Shown: piece by piece, positions 1-10,400 of the stretch
Layout of the letters: every line of letters starts with the position of its first letter
How positions within the stretch are numbered: position 1 is the first letter of the stretch
NCBI RefSeq assembly: GCF_001297125.1
Contig: NZ_LHPC01000046.1
Coordinates: forward strand, 78,682 to 142,681
DNA: 64,000 nt
Direction of reading: 5' to 3'
From: Pseudomonas sp. RIT-PI-q
Lineage (GTDB): Bacteria > Pseudomonadota > Gammaproteobacteria > Pseudomonadales > Pseudomonadaceae
Notes under the pieces: generated by a model
Told to the model about the DNA's origin: nothing
The model's input: the letters and a program-made list of their open reading frames with translations, nothing else
Databases searched by the model: none
Translations under genes and position numbers: made by a program

Positions 1-123
1 AGCTTCATCCAGCGCGTCGCGAGCCGGCATGGTCACGTGGTGCTGAGTGCCTTTGGTGTCCGTGAAGCGCAGATCAATCCACTTGACGTCATGATCTTTG
101 ATGAGTTGAACCGACTTCGACAT
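1..123 (-). CDS. glnA: Glutamine synthetase, N-terminal fragment (cut by window edge)
   Basis: The first 41 codons of a type I glutamine synthetase, which makes glutamine from glutamate, ammonia and ATP in the cytoplasm. The visible protein starts MSKSVQLIKDHDVKWIDLRF and continues with a TDTKGTQHH segment, the usual start of the beta-grasp domain of GlnA. The ATG ends at 123 and is preceded by a GGAGGA ribosome site 4 to 10 bases upstream. The rest of the gene lies outside the window. It is divergent from thiI and has a good sigma-54 promoter about 100 bases upstream, as expected for nitrogen control by NtrC. Confidence 0.93.
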   Translation of the reverse strand, partial: MSKSVQLIKDHDVKWIDLRFTDTKGTQHHVTMPARDALDEA

Positions 124-221
124 AGTGTCCTCCGGGTGGCTTCGGGCTTAGTAGTGGATGCCCTTAGAATGTGGGTGATGCCGGCGCGAATACTCTGCCA
201 AGGCAACCTGCCTCACAAGGG

Positions 222-237
222 AGCAAATTGCATGCCA
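222..237 (-). promoter_or_regulatory. Sigma-54 promoter of glnA
   Basis: Read on the minus strand the site is TGGCATGCAATTTGCT. It matches the -24/-12 consensus TGGCACG-N4-TTGCW at all but one fixed position, with correct spacing, and points into glnA about 100 bases upstream of its start. A weak NtrC-like half site (GCACCA on the minus strand) lies near 345-360. RpoN/NtrC control of glnA is established in proteobacteria; its use here is inferred from the match. Confidence 0.75.
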
Positions 238-382
238 GTGCCCCACCATGGGTTTTTTGCCCCAATTTCACGCTTATAAAGGTACAAAGCGTCTTAAAGC
301 ACAAAATCTCGCCCTACAATGTGGCGCTAAAATCGACAAATGACCTGTTTTGGTGCGCGCAAAACCTTCTGCACATTAACTG

Positions 383-411
383 GTTAAACCTTGAGCAATT
401 TCCGCTATAAT
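383..411 (+). promoter_or_regulatory. Probable sigma-70 promoter of thiI
   Basis: A perfect TATAAT (406-411) is preceded at 17 bases by a weak -35 (GTTAAA, 383-388). It lies 43 bases before the thiI start. The -10 is convincing and the -35 is poor, so the call is tentative. Confidence 0.45.
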
Positions 412-453
412 CCGCGCCCCCCTTTTTCGGCTGGCCCAGCGCGCGCTGTTTTC

Positions 454-1908
454 ATGAAACTAATCGTAAAAGTCTTCCCCGAGATCACCATCAAGAGCCG
501 CCCGGTACGGATGCGTTTCATCCGTCAGTTGGCCAAGAACATCCGTACCGTGCTCCGCGACCTGGACCCGGCTGTGGTGGTGAACGGTGTGTGGGACAAT
601 CTCGAGCTGGAAACCCGCGTCAGCGAGCCCAAAGCCCTGAAAGAGATGACCGAGCGCCTGAGCTGCATGCCGGGCATTGCGCATTTCCTGCAGGTCGACG
701 AGTACCCGTTGGGCGACTTCGATGACATCGTCGCCAAGTGCAAGCAGCACTTCGGTGAGGCGTTGGCCGGGAAGATTTTTTCGGTACGCTGCAAGCGTGC
801 CGGCAAGCATGAATTCAGCTCGATGGACGTCGAGAAATACGTCGGCAGCCAACTGCGTCGTCAGTGCGGCGCCGCCGGAATCTCGCTGAAAGAGCCGGAA
901 ATCGAAGTTCGCATCGAAATTCGCGACAAACGGTTGTTCGTGATCCACAACCAGCACAACAGCATCGGCGGTTATCCGCTGGGTGCCCTGGAACAGACGC
1001 TTGTGCTGATGTCCGGCGGCTTCGATTCCACCGTCGCCGCGTACCAGATCATGCGCCGTGGGCTTATGAGCCATTTCTGCTTCTTCAATCTGGGCGGGCG
1101 GGCCCATGAACTGGGCGTTATGGAAGTCGCGCATTTCATCTGGAAGAAGTACGGCAGCTCCCAACGCGTGTTATTTGTCAGTGTGCCTTTCGAAGAAGTA
1201 CTGGGAGAAATTCTCGGGAAAGTCGATAACAGTCATATGGGCGTAGTTTTGAAGCGTATGATGTTGCGCGCTGCTTCTCGTATTGCTGATCGGCTGGAGA
1301 TCGATGCGCTGGTAACCGGCGAGGCGATTTCCCAGGTGTCGAGCCAGACGCTGCCGAACCTGTCCGTGATCGACTGCGTGACCGACAAGCTGGTCTTGCG
1401 TCCGCTGATCGCCAGTCACAAGCAGGACATCATCGACCTGGCCAACGAAATCGGCACCGCCGACTTCGCCAAGCACATGCCGGAATATTGCGGGGTCATC
1501 TCGGTGAACCCCAAGACCCACGCCAAGCGTCCACGCGTGGAGTACGAAGAACAACAGTTCGACATGGCAGTCCTTGAGCGTGCGCTTGAGAACGCCAAGC
1601 TGGTGCCGATCGATCGCGTGATCGATGAATTGGGCCAGGATGTGCAGATCGAAGAAGTCAGCGAAGCACTGGCCGGTCAGATCATCATCGACATCCGTCA
1701 CCCGGATGCCGCTGAAGACGAGCCGCTGGGACTCGCTGGCATTGAGGTACAGACGATGCCGTTTTATGCATTGAACGCTCGTTTCAAGGAACTGGACCCT
1801 ACTCGCCAGTACCTGCTGTATTGCGACAAAGGCGTGATGAGTCGCCTGCATGCCCACCATTTGCTCAGTGAGGGGCATGCCAATGTGCGCGTTTATCGAC
1901 CGAGCTAA
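454..1908 (+). CDS. thiI: tRNA 4-thiouridine synthetase / thiamine sulfurtransferase ThiI
   Basis: Makes 4-thiouridine at position 8 of tRNA and passes sulfur to thiamine thiazole synthesis. The 484-residue protein has the long enterobacterial-type layout: ferredoxin-like plus THUMP region (about 1-165), PP-loop ATPase with the SGGFDS motif (about 184-189), and a C-terminal rhodanese domain with its active cysteine in YCDKGVMSR (Cys457). Cys346 in PEYCGVI is the expected partner for the disulfide used in sulfur transfer. The frame is open from 391, but the family N-terminus MKLIVKVFPEI begins at 454, which I take as the start. Length is close to the 482 residues of E. coli ThiI. Confidence 0.96.
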   Translation: MKLIVKVFPEITIKSRPVRMRFIRQLAKNIRTVLRDLDPAVVVNGVWDNLELETRVSEPKALKEMTERLSCMPGIAHFLQVDEYPLGDFDDIVAKCKQHFGEALAGKIFSVRCKRAGKHEFSSMDVEKYVGSQLRRQCGAAGISLKEPEIEVRIEIRDKRLFVIHNQHNSIGGYPLGALEQTLVLMSGGFDSTVAAYQIMRRGLMSHFCFFNLGGRAHELGVMEVAHFIWKKYGSSQRVLFVSVPFEEVLGEILGKVDNSHMGVVLKRMMLRAASRIADRLEIDALVTGEAISQVSSQTLPNLSVIDCVTDKLVLRPLIASHKQDIIDLANEIGTADFAKHMPEYCGVISVNPKTHAKRPRVEYEEQQFDMAVLERALENAKLVPIDRVIDELGQDVQIEEVSEALAGQIIIDIRHPDAAEDEPLGLAGIEVQTMPFYALNARFKELDPTRQYLLYCDKGVMSRLHAHHLLSEGHANVRVYRPS

Positions 1909-2047
1909 GAGCCCGGGGCTGTACGCCTGTGGCCTGCGTCACCGGCCCCCCGACTCTGCCGTCAAGCTGTAACGGCAAGGCCTGACTCTACTGTAAATCG
2001 CTGCCAAGACTTGTCAGCACACCGAATCCTCTGATCGAGATACACAA

Positions 2048-3868
2048 GTGATCGAAAATCTACGCAACATCGCCATCATTGCTCACGTTGACCATGGTAA
2101 AACCACCCTGGTAGACAAACTCTTGCGTCAATCCGGCACCCTGGAGCGCAACGAGCTCAACGACGAGCGCGTGATGGACTCCAACGACCAGGAGAAAGAG
2201 CGCGGTATTACCATTCTGGCGAAAAACACCGCCATCAACTGGAACGGCTACCACATCAACATCGTGGACACCCCGGGCCACGCCGACTTCGGCGGCGAAG
2301 TTGAACGCGTAATGTCGATGGTTGACTCCGTTCTGCTGCTGGTTGACGCTCAAGACGGCCCTATGCCGCAAACCCGTTTCGTGACCAAGAAGGCTTTCGA
2401 AGCCGGCCTGCGTCCAATCGTGGTGATCAACAAGGTTGACCGTCCAGGCGCGCGTCCGGACTGGGTTCTGGACCAGATCTTCGACCTGTTCGACAACCTC
2501 GGTGCTACCGAAGAACAGCTGGACTTCAAAGTTGTCTACGCCTCGGCCCTGAACGGCATTGCCGGTCTGGAACACACCGCCATGGCTGAAGACATGACCC
2601 CGCTGTACCAGTCGATCGTCGACAACGTACCTGCGCCGAAAGTTGACCGTGACGGTCCGTTCCAGATGCAAATCTCGGCACTGGACTACAACAGCTTCCT
2701 GGGCATCATCGGCGTTGGCCGTATCGCTCGTGGTCGCGTCAAGCCGAACACCCAGGTTGTAGCGATCGATGCCGACGGCAAGCGCCGTAACGGCCGTATC
2801 CTGAAGCTGATGGGTCACCACGGTCTGCACCGTGTAGACGTTGACGAAGCAGCTGCTGGCGACATCGTCTGCATCAGCGGCTTCGATTCGCTGTTCATCT
2901 CCGACACTCTGTGCGACCCACTGAACGTCGAAGCGATGAAGCCGCTGACCGTTGACGAACCAACCGTTTCGATGACCTTCCAGGTTAACGACTCGCCGTT
3001 CTGCGGCCGTGAAGGCAAGTTCGTCACCAGCCGTAACATCAAAGAGCGTCTGGACAAAGAACTGCTCTACAACGTTGCCCTGCGCGTTGAAGAAGGCGAC
3101 ACCGCTGACAAGTTCAAAGTGTCCGGCCGTGGTGAGCTGCACTTGTCGGTACTGATCGAAACCATGCGTCGCGAAGGCTTCGAAATGGGTGTTGGTCGTC
3201 CGGAAGTGATCATCCGTATGGTTGACGGCGTTAAGCACGAACCGTACGAAAACGTGACCATCGACCTGCCAGAAGAATCGCAAGGTTCGATCATGGAACA
3301 GATCGGTATCCGTAAAGGCGACCTGACCAACATGGTTCCGGATGGCAAGGGCCGTGTGCGCCTTGAGTACAACATCCCGGCTCGTGGCTTGATCGGTTTC
3401 CGTAACGAGTTCCTGACCCTGACCTCCGGTGCAGGCATCCTGACCTCGATCTTCGACCGTTACGACGTGATGAAGTCCGGCGACATGTCCGGTCGTCAGA
3501 ACGGCGTGCTGGTTTCGGTAGCTACCGGTAAGGCGCTGACTTACTCGCTGGAAACCCTGCAAGCTCGCGGCAAACTGTTCCTGGGTCACGGCGAAGACGT
3601 GTACGAAGGTCAAATCGTCGGCATCAACAGCCGCGACAACGACCTGGGCGTCAACCCAACCAAAGGCAAGAAGCTCGACAACATGCGTGCCTCGGGTAAA
3701 GACGAAACCATCGCTCTGGTTCCGCCTATCCGTTTCACTCTGGAACAGGCTCTGGAATTCGTTCAAGAAGACGAATTGTGCGAAGTCACTCCTAAGTCCA
3801 TCCGTCTTCGCAAGAAGATCCTGGGCGAAAGCGAGCGTACCCGCGCTGCCAAGAAGTCCGGTAACTGA
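2048..3868 (+). CDS. typA: Ribosome-associated GTPase TypA/BipA
   Basis: A translational GTPase that binds the 70S ribosome and helps large-subunit assembly and stress or low-temperature growth. The 606-residue protein shows all G motifs: AHVDHGKTT (G1, about 11-19), DTPGHADFGGEVERVM (G3), NKVDRPGARPDWV (G4) and a SALNG segment (G5). EF-G-like domains and the BipA-specific C-terminal domain follow. Length matches E. coli BipA. The start is GTG at 2048. A strong terminator follows the stop, so it appears to be a single-gene unit. Confidence 0.96.
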   Translation: MIENLRNIAIIAHVDHGKTTLVDKLLRQSGTLERNELNDERVMDSNDQEKERGITILAKNTAINWNGYHINIVDTPGHADFGGEVERVMSMVDSVLLLVDAQDGPMPQTRFVTKKAFEAGLRPIVVINKVDRPGARPDWVLDQIFDLFDNLGATEEQLDFKVVYASALNGIAGLEHTAMAEDMTPLYQSIVDNVPAPKVDRDGPFQMQISALDYNSFLGIIGVGRIARGRVKPNTQVVAIDADGKRRNGRILKLMGHHGLHRVDVDEAAAGDIVCISGFDSLFISDTLCDPLNVEAMKPLTVDEPTVSMTFQVNDSPFCGREGKFVTSRNIKERLDKELLYNVALRVEEGDTADKFKVSGRGELHLSVLIETMRREGFEMGVGRPEVIIRMVDGVKHEPYENVTIDLPEESQGSIMEQIGIRKGDLTNMVPDGKGRVRLEYNIPARGLIGFRNEFLTLTSGAGILTSIFDRYDVMKSGDMSGRQNGVLVSVATGKALTYSLETLQARGKLFLGHGEDVYEGQIVGINSRDNDLGVNPTKGKKLDNMRASGKDETIALVPPIRFTLEQALEFVQEDELCEVTPKSIRLRKKILGESERTRAAKKSGN

Positions 3869-3893
3869 GTCATTTAGTTAGCTGACAAAAAAA

Positions 3894-3925
3894 ACGCCCC
3901 CGACCGCAAGGTCGGGGGCGTTTTT
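3894..3925 (+). terminator. Rho-independent terminator after typA
   Basis: A 12-bp perfect stem (ACGCCCCCGACC / GGTCGGGGGCGT) closes a GCAA tetraloop and is followed by a T-run. The stem is flanked by A-runs on the other side, so it could also act for transcription arriving from the right (4064 gene). Confidence 0.93.
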
Positions 3926-3960
3926 GTTTGTCTGGAGGTTGTGTGGTGTTTTTTCCGGCC

Positions 3961-4034
3961 TCTTCGCGGGCAAGCCTCGCTCCTACAGGGACCGCGTGAA
4001 TCCTGTAGGAGCGAGGCTTGCCCGCGAAGGCGGA
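3961..4034. repeat. Paired REP palindromes (REPIN), GAGCGAGGCTTGCCCGCGA subtype
   Basis: Two inverted copies of TGTAGGAGCGAGGCTTGCCC followed by GCGAAG, about 12 bases apart, lie between typA and the convergent 4064 gene. Confidence 0.9.
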
Positions 4035-4063
4035 CTGTCAGCCGTCGAAGAACTCAGCGATCG

Positions 4064-4507
4064 TTAAAATTTTTCGAGGGTGCGACGGCCGGCGCTGGTC
4101 TCACGCGCCACTTCCTTCGGCTTATAAGCGCAATACCCAGGCCGCGGGCCGATTTTCGGGTGATTGCGGCAAGTATCCGGGCGCTTTTCATAAATAGTGC
4201 ACAGACGGCTCTTACGATCCAGGTACAGGCAATCGTTGTTGCTCATGCGCTGGAGGGTGAAGATCTCGGACTTCTGGTTGTAGCGCTCGACGATCCCTTC
4301 CTTCTGCAGGCGCTTGGCGATGTTCTTCGCTGGCTCGCCGCGCTCGAATTCGTCGACAATTCCGATACGGATCAGATCCTTGATCTTGACCTCGACCGGC
4401 AGGGTGCAGCAGCTGGACACGCACGAGCCGCACATCGGGGCCGAGTATTTGGCCCAGGTATCGAGGCGATCGATCTCCGCGGCGGCGATCAGGTTGGACT
4501 TCATCAT
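4064..4507 (-). CDS. YkgJ-type cysteine-cluster protein
   Basis: A 147-residue protein of the YkgJ / UPF0153 cysteine-cluster family, thought to bind zinc or an iron-sulfur centre; no biochemical role is established. The N-terminal MCGSCVSSCC motif (about 25-34) and later cysteines in NDCLY, RLCTIYE, DTCRNHP and GYCAY give the family spacing. There is no signal peptide or membrane segment. Two adjacent Met codons are possible starts; the first is taken. It stands alone and faces typA tail to tail, with a REP pair between. The family call is firm; the function is unknown. Confidence 0.85.
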   Translation of the reverse strand: MMKSNLIAAAEIDRLDTWAKYSAPMCGSCVSSCCTLPVEVKIKDLIRIGIVDEFERGEPAKNIAKRLQKEGIVERYNQKSEIFTLQRMSNNDCLYLDRKSRLCTIYEKRPDTCRNHPKIGPRPGYCAYKPKEVARETSAGRRTLEKF

Positions 4508-4761
4508 CGGTTGTTACCAGCGTGCATCAGGGCGCGCGATCATACCGGGACTGGTGGATTTTTGAACAACCTTTCGCCAGTTTTTTTGTTTGTCGTCAAA
4601 TCAACCCTGTGTTCCGGCACGGCCCCTGCATTGATTCGGGCACACGACGAGGTAATGCCGACCTATCTCGCACTATCAGGAAAAACTGCCGAACCAGAGC
4701 CCATACCGCCTGTCAGACCGTCTAGGCTCAGACAATTCCATGCTCGCTCGAGGTCCTATCG

Positions 4762-7212
4762 ATGACTCAAGAACCACTTGTTCGCGAAGCAGAGGTGGCC
4801 GCATTCCGCGACGCCGTCTTGACCAAACTCACCTACGCGGTGGGCAAAGACCCTGATCACGCCTTCGACCACGACTGGTTCGAAGCCATTGCCTTGGCCG
4901 CGCGTGATCACATGGTCGAGCACTGGATGGACCACACGCGGCAGATCTACCGCAAAGGTCAAAAGCGCGTTTACTACCTCTCTCTGGAATTTCTCATCGG
5001 CCGGCTGCTTTACGACAGCCTGAGCAACCTCGGCCTGCTCGACGTGGCCCGCGAAGCCCTGACCGAACTCGGTGTCGACCTGGAACGCATCCGCCTGCTG
5101 GAGCCCGACGCGGCGCTGGGTAACGGCGGCCTCGGGCGCCTGGCCGCGTGCTTCATGGAAAGCATGTCGACCCTCGGTATCGCCGGCCATGGCTACGGCA
5201 TTCGGTACGAACACGGGCTGTTCCGTCAGGCCATCGTCGACGGCTGGCAGCAGGAACAAACCGAACACTGGCTGGACTTCGGCAACCCTTGGGAATTTGA
5301 ACGGCCAGAAGTCGTTTACACGATCGGCTTCGGCGGCAGCGTCGAAACCGTGGCCGACGAAGCTGGCAAATCCAAGCAAGTCTGGAGCCCGGCAGAAACC
5401 GTTCGGGCGATTGCCTACGACACGCCGGTGGTCGGTTGGCGCGGCGCGAGCGTCAACACCCTGCGGCTGTGGCGCGCACGGGCCATGGAAGATTTGCACC
5501 TGGAACGCTTCAACGCCGGCGACCACTTGGGCGCGGTGGCAGAAGTGGCCCGGGCCGAGAGTATTTCCCGCGTGCTCTACCCGGCGGACAGCACCGAAGC
5601 CGGCCAGGAACTGCGCCTGCGTCAGGAATACTTTTTTGTCGCCGCCTCCCTGCAGGATTTACTCCGTCGCCATCGCAACATGCACACCTCGGTGCTGACC
5701 CTGGGCGATCACGCGGCGATCCAGCTCAACGACACTCACCCCTCGATTGCCGTGGCCGAGCTGATGCGGCAACTGGTCGACGTCTATGACGTGGCGTGGG
5801 ATGCGGCGTGGCAGGTCACCGTCGATACGCTTTCCTACACCAACCACACGCTGTTGCCCGAGGCGCTGGAAACCTGGCCGGTCGGTTTGATGGAGCGCAT
5901 GCTGCCACGGCACATGCAGATCATTTACCTGATCAACGCTCAGCACATCGACTCCCTGCGCGCCAAGGGCATTCACGATTTCGACGTGCTGCGCGCAGTG
6001 TCGCTGATCGAGGAAGACAACGGCCGTCGGGTGCGTATGGGTAACCTTGCGTTCCTGGGTTCCCACAGCGTCAATGGCGTATCCGGCTTGCACACGCAGC
6101 TGATGCGCAAAACGGTGTTCTCCGAACTGCACAAGCTTTACCCGGAGCGGATCAACAACAAGACCAACGGCATCACCTTCCGCCGCTGGCTCTATCAGGC
6201 CAACCCTGAACTGACGTCGATGATGGTCGATGCCCTCGGGCCTGATCTGCTGGATAACCCTGAAGAGCGCTTGCTCGACCTGGAACCGTTCGCCGAGAAA
6301 GCCGCGTTCCGCAAGGCGTTCGCCGAGCAGCGCCTGCACAGCAAGAAAGCCCTGGCGTACATCATCCATGAGCGACTCGGGGTGGCGGTCAACCCGGCGG
6401 CGATGTTCGACGTCCAGGTCAAACGGATCCACGAATACAAACGTCAGTTGCTCAACCTGCTGCACACGGTGGCGCTGTATCAGGCGATTCGTGCCGAGCC
6501 GGAAATCGACTGGGTGCCGCGCGTGAAGATCTTCGCCGGCAAGGCGGCGGCGAGTTATCACCAGGCCAAGTTGATCATCAAACTGACCAACGACATCGCC
6601 CGTGTAGTGAACAACGACCCGACGGTGCGCGGTTTGCTGAAAGTGGTGTTCCTGCCCAACTACAACGTCAGCCTGGCGGAAAGCATTATTCCGGCGGCGG
6701 ATTTGTCGGAGCAGATCTCCACGGCGGGTTTCGAGGCCTCGGGCACCAGTAACATGAAGTTCGGCCTCAACGGCGCACTGACCATTGGCACCCTGGACGG
6801 CGCCAACGTGGAAATGTGCGAGCGCATTGGCGTTGAGCACATGTTCATTTTCGGCCTCAGCGCCCAGCAGGTTGAAGCGCGCAAGCAGAATCATGAGTTC
6901 AACGCGACGCCGGACATTGCTGCATCCCATCGTCTCAATGATGTGCTGCAAGCGATTCGTGGCGGGGTGTTCTCGCCGGATGATCCGTCCCGTTACACCG
7001 GGCTGATCGATTCGCTGATCGACTACGATCGCTTCCTGGTCTGCGCCGATTTTGATTCTTACTGGAATGCGCAGATGCGGGTTGAAGCGCATTGGCACGA
7101 TTCTCAAGCGTGGTGGCGTTCGGCGGTATTGAGCACCTCGCGGATGGGCTGGTTCTCCTCTGACCGGACGATTCGCGAGTACGCCACGGATATCTGGAAG
7201 GCACTGGAGTAA
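4762..7212 (+). CDS. glgP: Glycogen/alpha-glucan phosphorylase
   Basis: Releases glucose 1-phosphate from alpha-1,4-glucans by phosphorolysis, using pyridoxal phosphate. The 816-residue GT35 protein has the normal length and motifs: LGNGGLGRLAACFMES near 120, NDTHPSIAVAELMR near 335, KRIHEYKRQLLN near 555, and the cofactor motif EASGTSNMKFGLNGA with the Schiff-base lysine at about residue 666. The start at 4762 is the first Met in frame. It is not beside other glg genes here; the next genes downstream are the DUF2339/DUF3999 pair, separated by a REP pair. Confidence 0.95.
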   Translation: MTQEPLVREAEVAAFRDAVLTKLTYAVGKDPDHAFDHDWFEAIALAARDHMVEHWMDHTRQIYRKGQKRVYYLSLEFLIGRLLYDSLSNLGLLDVAREALTELGVDLERIRLLEPDAALGNGGLGRLAACFMESMSTLGIAGHGYGIRYEHGLFRQAIVDGWQQEQTEHWLDFGNPWEFERPEVVYTIGFGGSVETVADEAGKSKQVWSPAETVRAIAYDTPVVGWRGASVNTLRLWRARAMEDLHLERFNAGDHLGAVAEVARAESISRVLYPADSTEAGQELRLRQEYFFVAASLQDLLRRHRNMHTSVLTLGDHAAIQLNDTHPSIAVAELMRQLVDVYDVAWDAAWQVTVDTLSYTNHTLLPEALETWPVGLMERMLPRHMQIIYLINAQHIDSLRAKGIHDFDVLRAVSLIEEDNGRRVRMGNLAFLGSHSVNGVSGLHTQLMRKTVFSELHKLYPERINNKTNGITFRRWLYQANPELTSMMVDALGPDLLDNPEERLLDLEPFAEKAAFRKAFAEQRLHSKKALAYIIHERLGVAVNPAAMFDVQVKRIHEYKRQLLNLLHTVALYQAIRAEPEIDWVPRVKIFAGKAAASYHQAKLIIKLTNDIARVVNNDPTVRGLLKVVFLPNYNVSLAESIIPAADLSEQISTAGFEASGTSNMKFGLNGALTIGTLDGANVEMCERIGVEHMFIFGLSAQQVEARKQNHEFNATPDIAASHRLNDVLQAIRGGVFSPDDPSRYTGLIDSLIDYDRFLVCADFDSYWNAQMRVEAHWHDSQAWWRSAVLSTSRMGWFSSDRTIREYATDIWKALE

Positions 7213-7300
7213 CTTTTAGCGACAAATGTGCGCAAGGCCCGACGGCCGTTGGGCCTGATCGATATACTAAGCGTCAGTTTCGGTGAGCGCTGCGCGCTCA

Positions 7301-7369
7301 ATCGCGGGCAAGCCACGCTCCCACAGGCTATATGCAAATCCTGTGGGAGCGGGCTTGCCCGCGATGACG
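7301..7369. repeat. REP pair (REPIN), GAGCGGGCTTGCCCGCGA subtype
   Basis: Inverted copies separated by about 15 bases between glgP and the DUF2339 gene. The left copy carries a substitution in the stem (GCGTGGCTTGCCCGC), so it is a slightly decayed partner. Confidence 0.85.
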
Positions 7370-7415
7370 TCAGTGCAGACGCCACAAGGCAATGGGCCGC
7401 TTAGGGATATCGACC

Positions 7416-10400
7416 ATGCAATGGATGTTCATGCTGATAGGGCTGGTGCTGGGCTGGATACTCGACGAGTCGTTCAGCGATGCGCTGTTGGGCGCGCTGC
7501 TCGGTTTGGGCATCGGCCAGGCTATCCGCATCGGCCGCTTGGGTTCTCAGGCCGCCGAGCAACAACGTCAGCTTCAATCAGCCCAGGTTGCGCTGGGGGC
7601 GGTCGAGCAGCGTCTGGCATTGCTGGAGGTGTCTGGCGTCAAGGCGCAGCAAGCCAGCGAGCCGGTCCTGACGCCTGAATTCCTTCTCGATGAAATCCCT
7701 GTCGAAGCCCCGCAACTGATCTGGGAGCTTCCGCCCGATCTCGAACCGATTAGCGCCGCCGCCACCGAAACCAGTCGTCCACCGCCGGTCGATGCCTGGA
7801 AACCCGAGCCGGTCGCCCGCGAACCGCAAGCGCCCGCCGCCCCTCGTGGCCCGAACTTCATCGATCGCGCCATCAGCGGCGCCCGCGCCTGGCTGTTCGG
7901 CGGCAACACGGTGCTGCGGGTGGGCGTGGTGCTGTTGTTCCTCGGTCTGGCATTCCTGTTGCGTTACGCCACCGAAGGCATGGTGGTGCCGATCGAGTTG
8001 CGTTACGCCGGTGTTGCAGCGGCCGCGTTAGGCCTGCTCGGATTGGGTTGGTGGTTGAGAACCCGCAACAGCCATTACGCGTTGATGCTGCAAGGCACCG
8101 GGATTGCGGTGTTGTACCTGACGGTATTTGCCGCGATGCGACTGCATCCGCTGCTCGACCCTTCGGCGGCATTGGGCCTGCTGGTCGCAGTGACGGTGTT
8201 CTCGGCGATTCTGGCCATTACCCAGGACGCGTTGGGCCTCGCCGCCGCTGCGGCATTGGGCGGTTTTGCCGCACCGATTTTGACCTCCACCGGCGCCGGC
8301 AACCACGTCGCGCTGTTCAGCTACTTCGCCTTGCTCAATGCCGGCATCCTCGCGATTGCGTGGTTCAAGGCCTGGCGGCTGCTCAACCTGATCGGTTTTG
8401 TCGGCACCTTCGGCATCGGTTTCGCCTGGGGCCTGCGTTCTTATGCGCCGGAGCTGTTGTGGAGCACCGAGCCGTTCCTGATTCTGTTCTTCCTGATGTA
8501 CCTGGCCATCGGCCTGCTGTTCACCCGGCGCAAGCTGCTGGAGATGAGCGACGCACCGCAGGATGGCAGCCGCGAAGCGTTGCTGCGCTGGTCGGCGCGC
8601 AAGGGCGACTACGTCGATGGCACGATGCTATTTGGTCCGCCCATCGTCGGCTTCGGTTTGCAGTTCGCCCTGGTTCAACATCTGGAATTCGCCGCCGCCT
8701 TCAGCGCGCTGGCGTTAGGCATGATCTACATGGGGCTGGCGCGTCTGCTGATGGGCGGTCGCGCGCTGCTGCTGGCGGAAACCTGCCTGGCGCTGGGTGT
8801 GATCTTCGCCAGCCTGGCGATTCCATTAGGGTTGGATGCGCGCTGGACGTCGGCGGCCTGGGCAGTGGAGGGCGCGGGGATCTTCTGGCTCGGCCTGCGC
8901 CAGCAACGACCGCTGGCCCGTGCTTTTGCCTTGTTGCTGCAACTGGGCTCGGCGCTGGCGTTCCTCAGTGAGTTGCGCAGTGGCGAGAGCAGCCTGCTGG
9001 ACGGTGCGCCGCTCGGCGCATTGATGCTCGGCGTGGCGTTGTTGTTCAGCTTCTATCAATTGCGCAAGGCATTGCCCGAACAGACCTCGCCGTGGGAACG
9101 CAAAAGCCTGCCGGTGTTGGCCTGCCTCGGCCTGACCTTCCTCTATCTGTTGGCGCCGTTGTTCTTCTTCACCCACGGCACGGCGATCAGTTGGGCGCTG
9201 GCGGGGTTGGCGACGCTGTTTGTCGGGCTGCGTCTGCAATCACGCACCTTCCTGTTCACTGCGTTTGCCGTGCAGTTGCTGGGTGGCGCGTTGTTCCTGT
9301 TGCGGCTGCAAGGTTTGAGCACTGACTCCGGCGTCGTGTTCAGCGCCGGTTGGAGCGGCTTGCTCAGCGCGTCATTGATCGGCCTGGCGCTGATCGCTGG
9401 CATGTTGCTGGCGGCTCGCGACGACATGGTCCGCAGCGACATTCGACTGTTGCGCGGCTTGTCGGTGGTGCTGCTCGCCGGTTTGGTGCTGATCAACCTG
9501 GCGGTGCTGTTCGTTCTGCCCTGGCAAACGGCGAGCGCAGTGTGGGCGGCCAGTGGTTTATTCATCATCTGGCTCAGTTTGTACCTCAAGCAGCGCGTGA
9601 GTTTTGTCTTCGGTCTGCTGTTGCAGGTGATTGGCGGTGCGGCGTTCTTGCTGGCCGGGCCGGACCTGCTCGGGCCGTTGGCCAGCGAAGGTTTGCGCCC
9701 ACTGGCGCACAGCGGGTTCTGGACGCCATTGGTGTTGGGCTTGGCCGCGTTCGTCGGCGCCTGGCGCTTACAGCTCGGCAATCACGCCACGGCCTTCGAC
9801 GCGTTGAGTTTGCAGCGTTTGTCCGAAGTGCTGCTGGTGTGGGGCGCGGGCTGGTGGGCGCTGGCGTGGATCAGTGAAGTGCTGCGTTTTGCCCCGTTGA
9901 ATCTGCAAGCGACCTTGTTGCTGGCCGTCGCAGCCCTGAGCGTTGCGCTATGGACGCTGTTGGCACTGCGATTGAAATGGTCTGCGCTGGGCTTGCTCTG
10001 CACCTTGTTGATTCCGGCGGCGGGCCTGGTGTTGGTCGCCGCGTGGCATTCGCGTTATCACCCGGCGGCCAACTTCGGCTGGCTGGTGTGGGCGGCAGTG
10101 TTCGTCGTGCATTTCATCTCCCTGCGGCGTCTGGCGCCGATGCTGCCGGCACGCGCGCTCAGTACCACTCACGTGCTCGGCTGCTGGCTGTTGATCGGCG
10201 TGCTGGCGCTGGAGTTGCGTTATGGCTTGCTGCTGTTGTCCGAGCAATACAACGCCTGGCGCTGGTTGGGTTGGGCGATTCTGCCGAGCCTGTATCTGGT
10301 GCTCACGGCCGCAAACCGTACATGGCCGTGGCCAGTGTCGGCGTATTCCCGCGAATACCGCCTCTATGCGGCGGCACCTCTGGCGGTATTGATGCTCGGC

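Noticed and set aside
391..453. Upstream start for thiI at 391
   Set aside because: It would begin inside the TATAAT promoter region and add 21 residues without family support.
2060..3766. Very long open frame on the minus strand opposite typA (568 codons), and similar ones opposite opgH, hslU and glgP
   Set aside because: They mirror the codon pattern of well-identified genes in high-GC DNA, lack ribosome sites and show no recognisable domains.
3961..4034. Repeats in several gaps as a possible CRISPR array
   Set aside because: They are paired inverted palindromes scattered between genes, with no regular direct repeats, spacers or cas genes.
7230..7260. GGCCC-N10-GGGCC hairpin after glgP as terminator
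   Set aside because: No T-run follows; it may be a Rho-dependent end or have no role.
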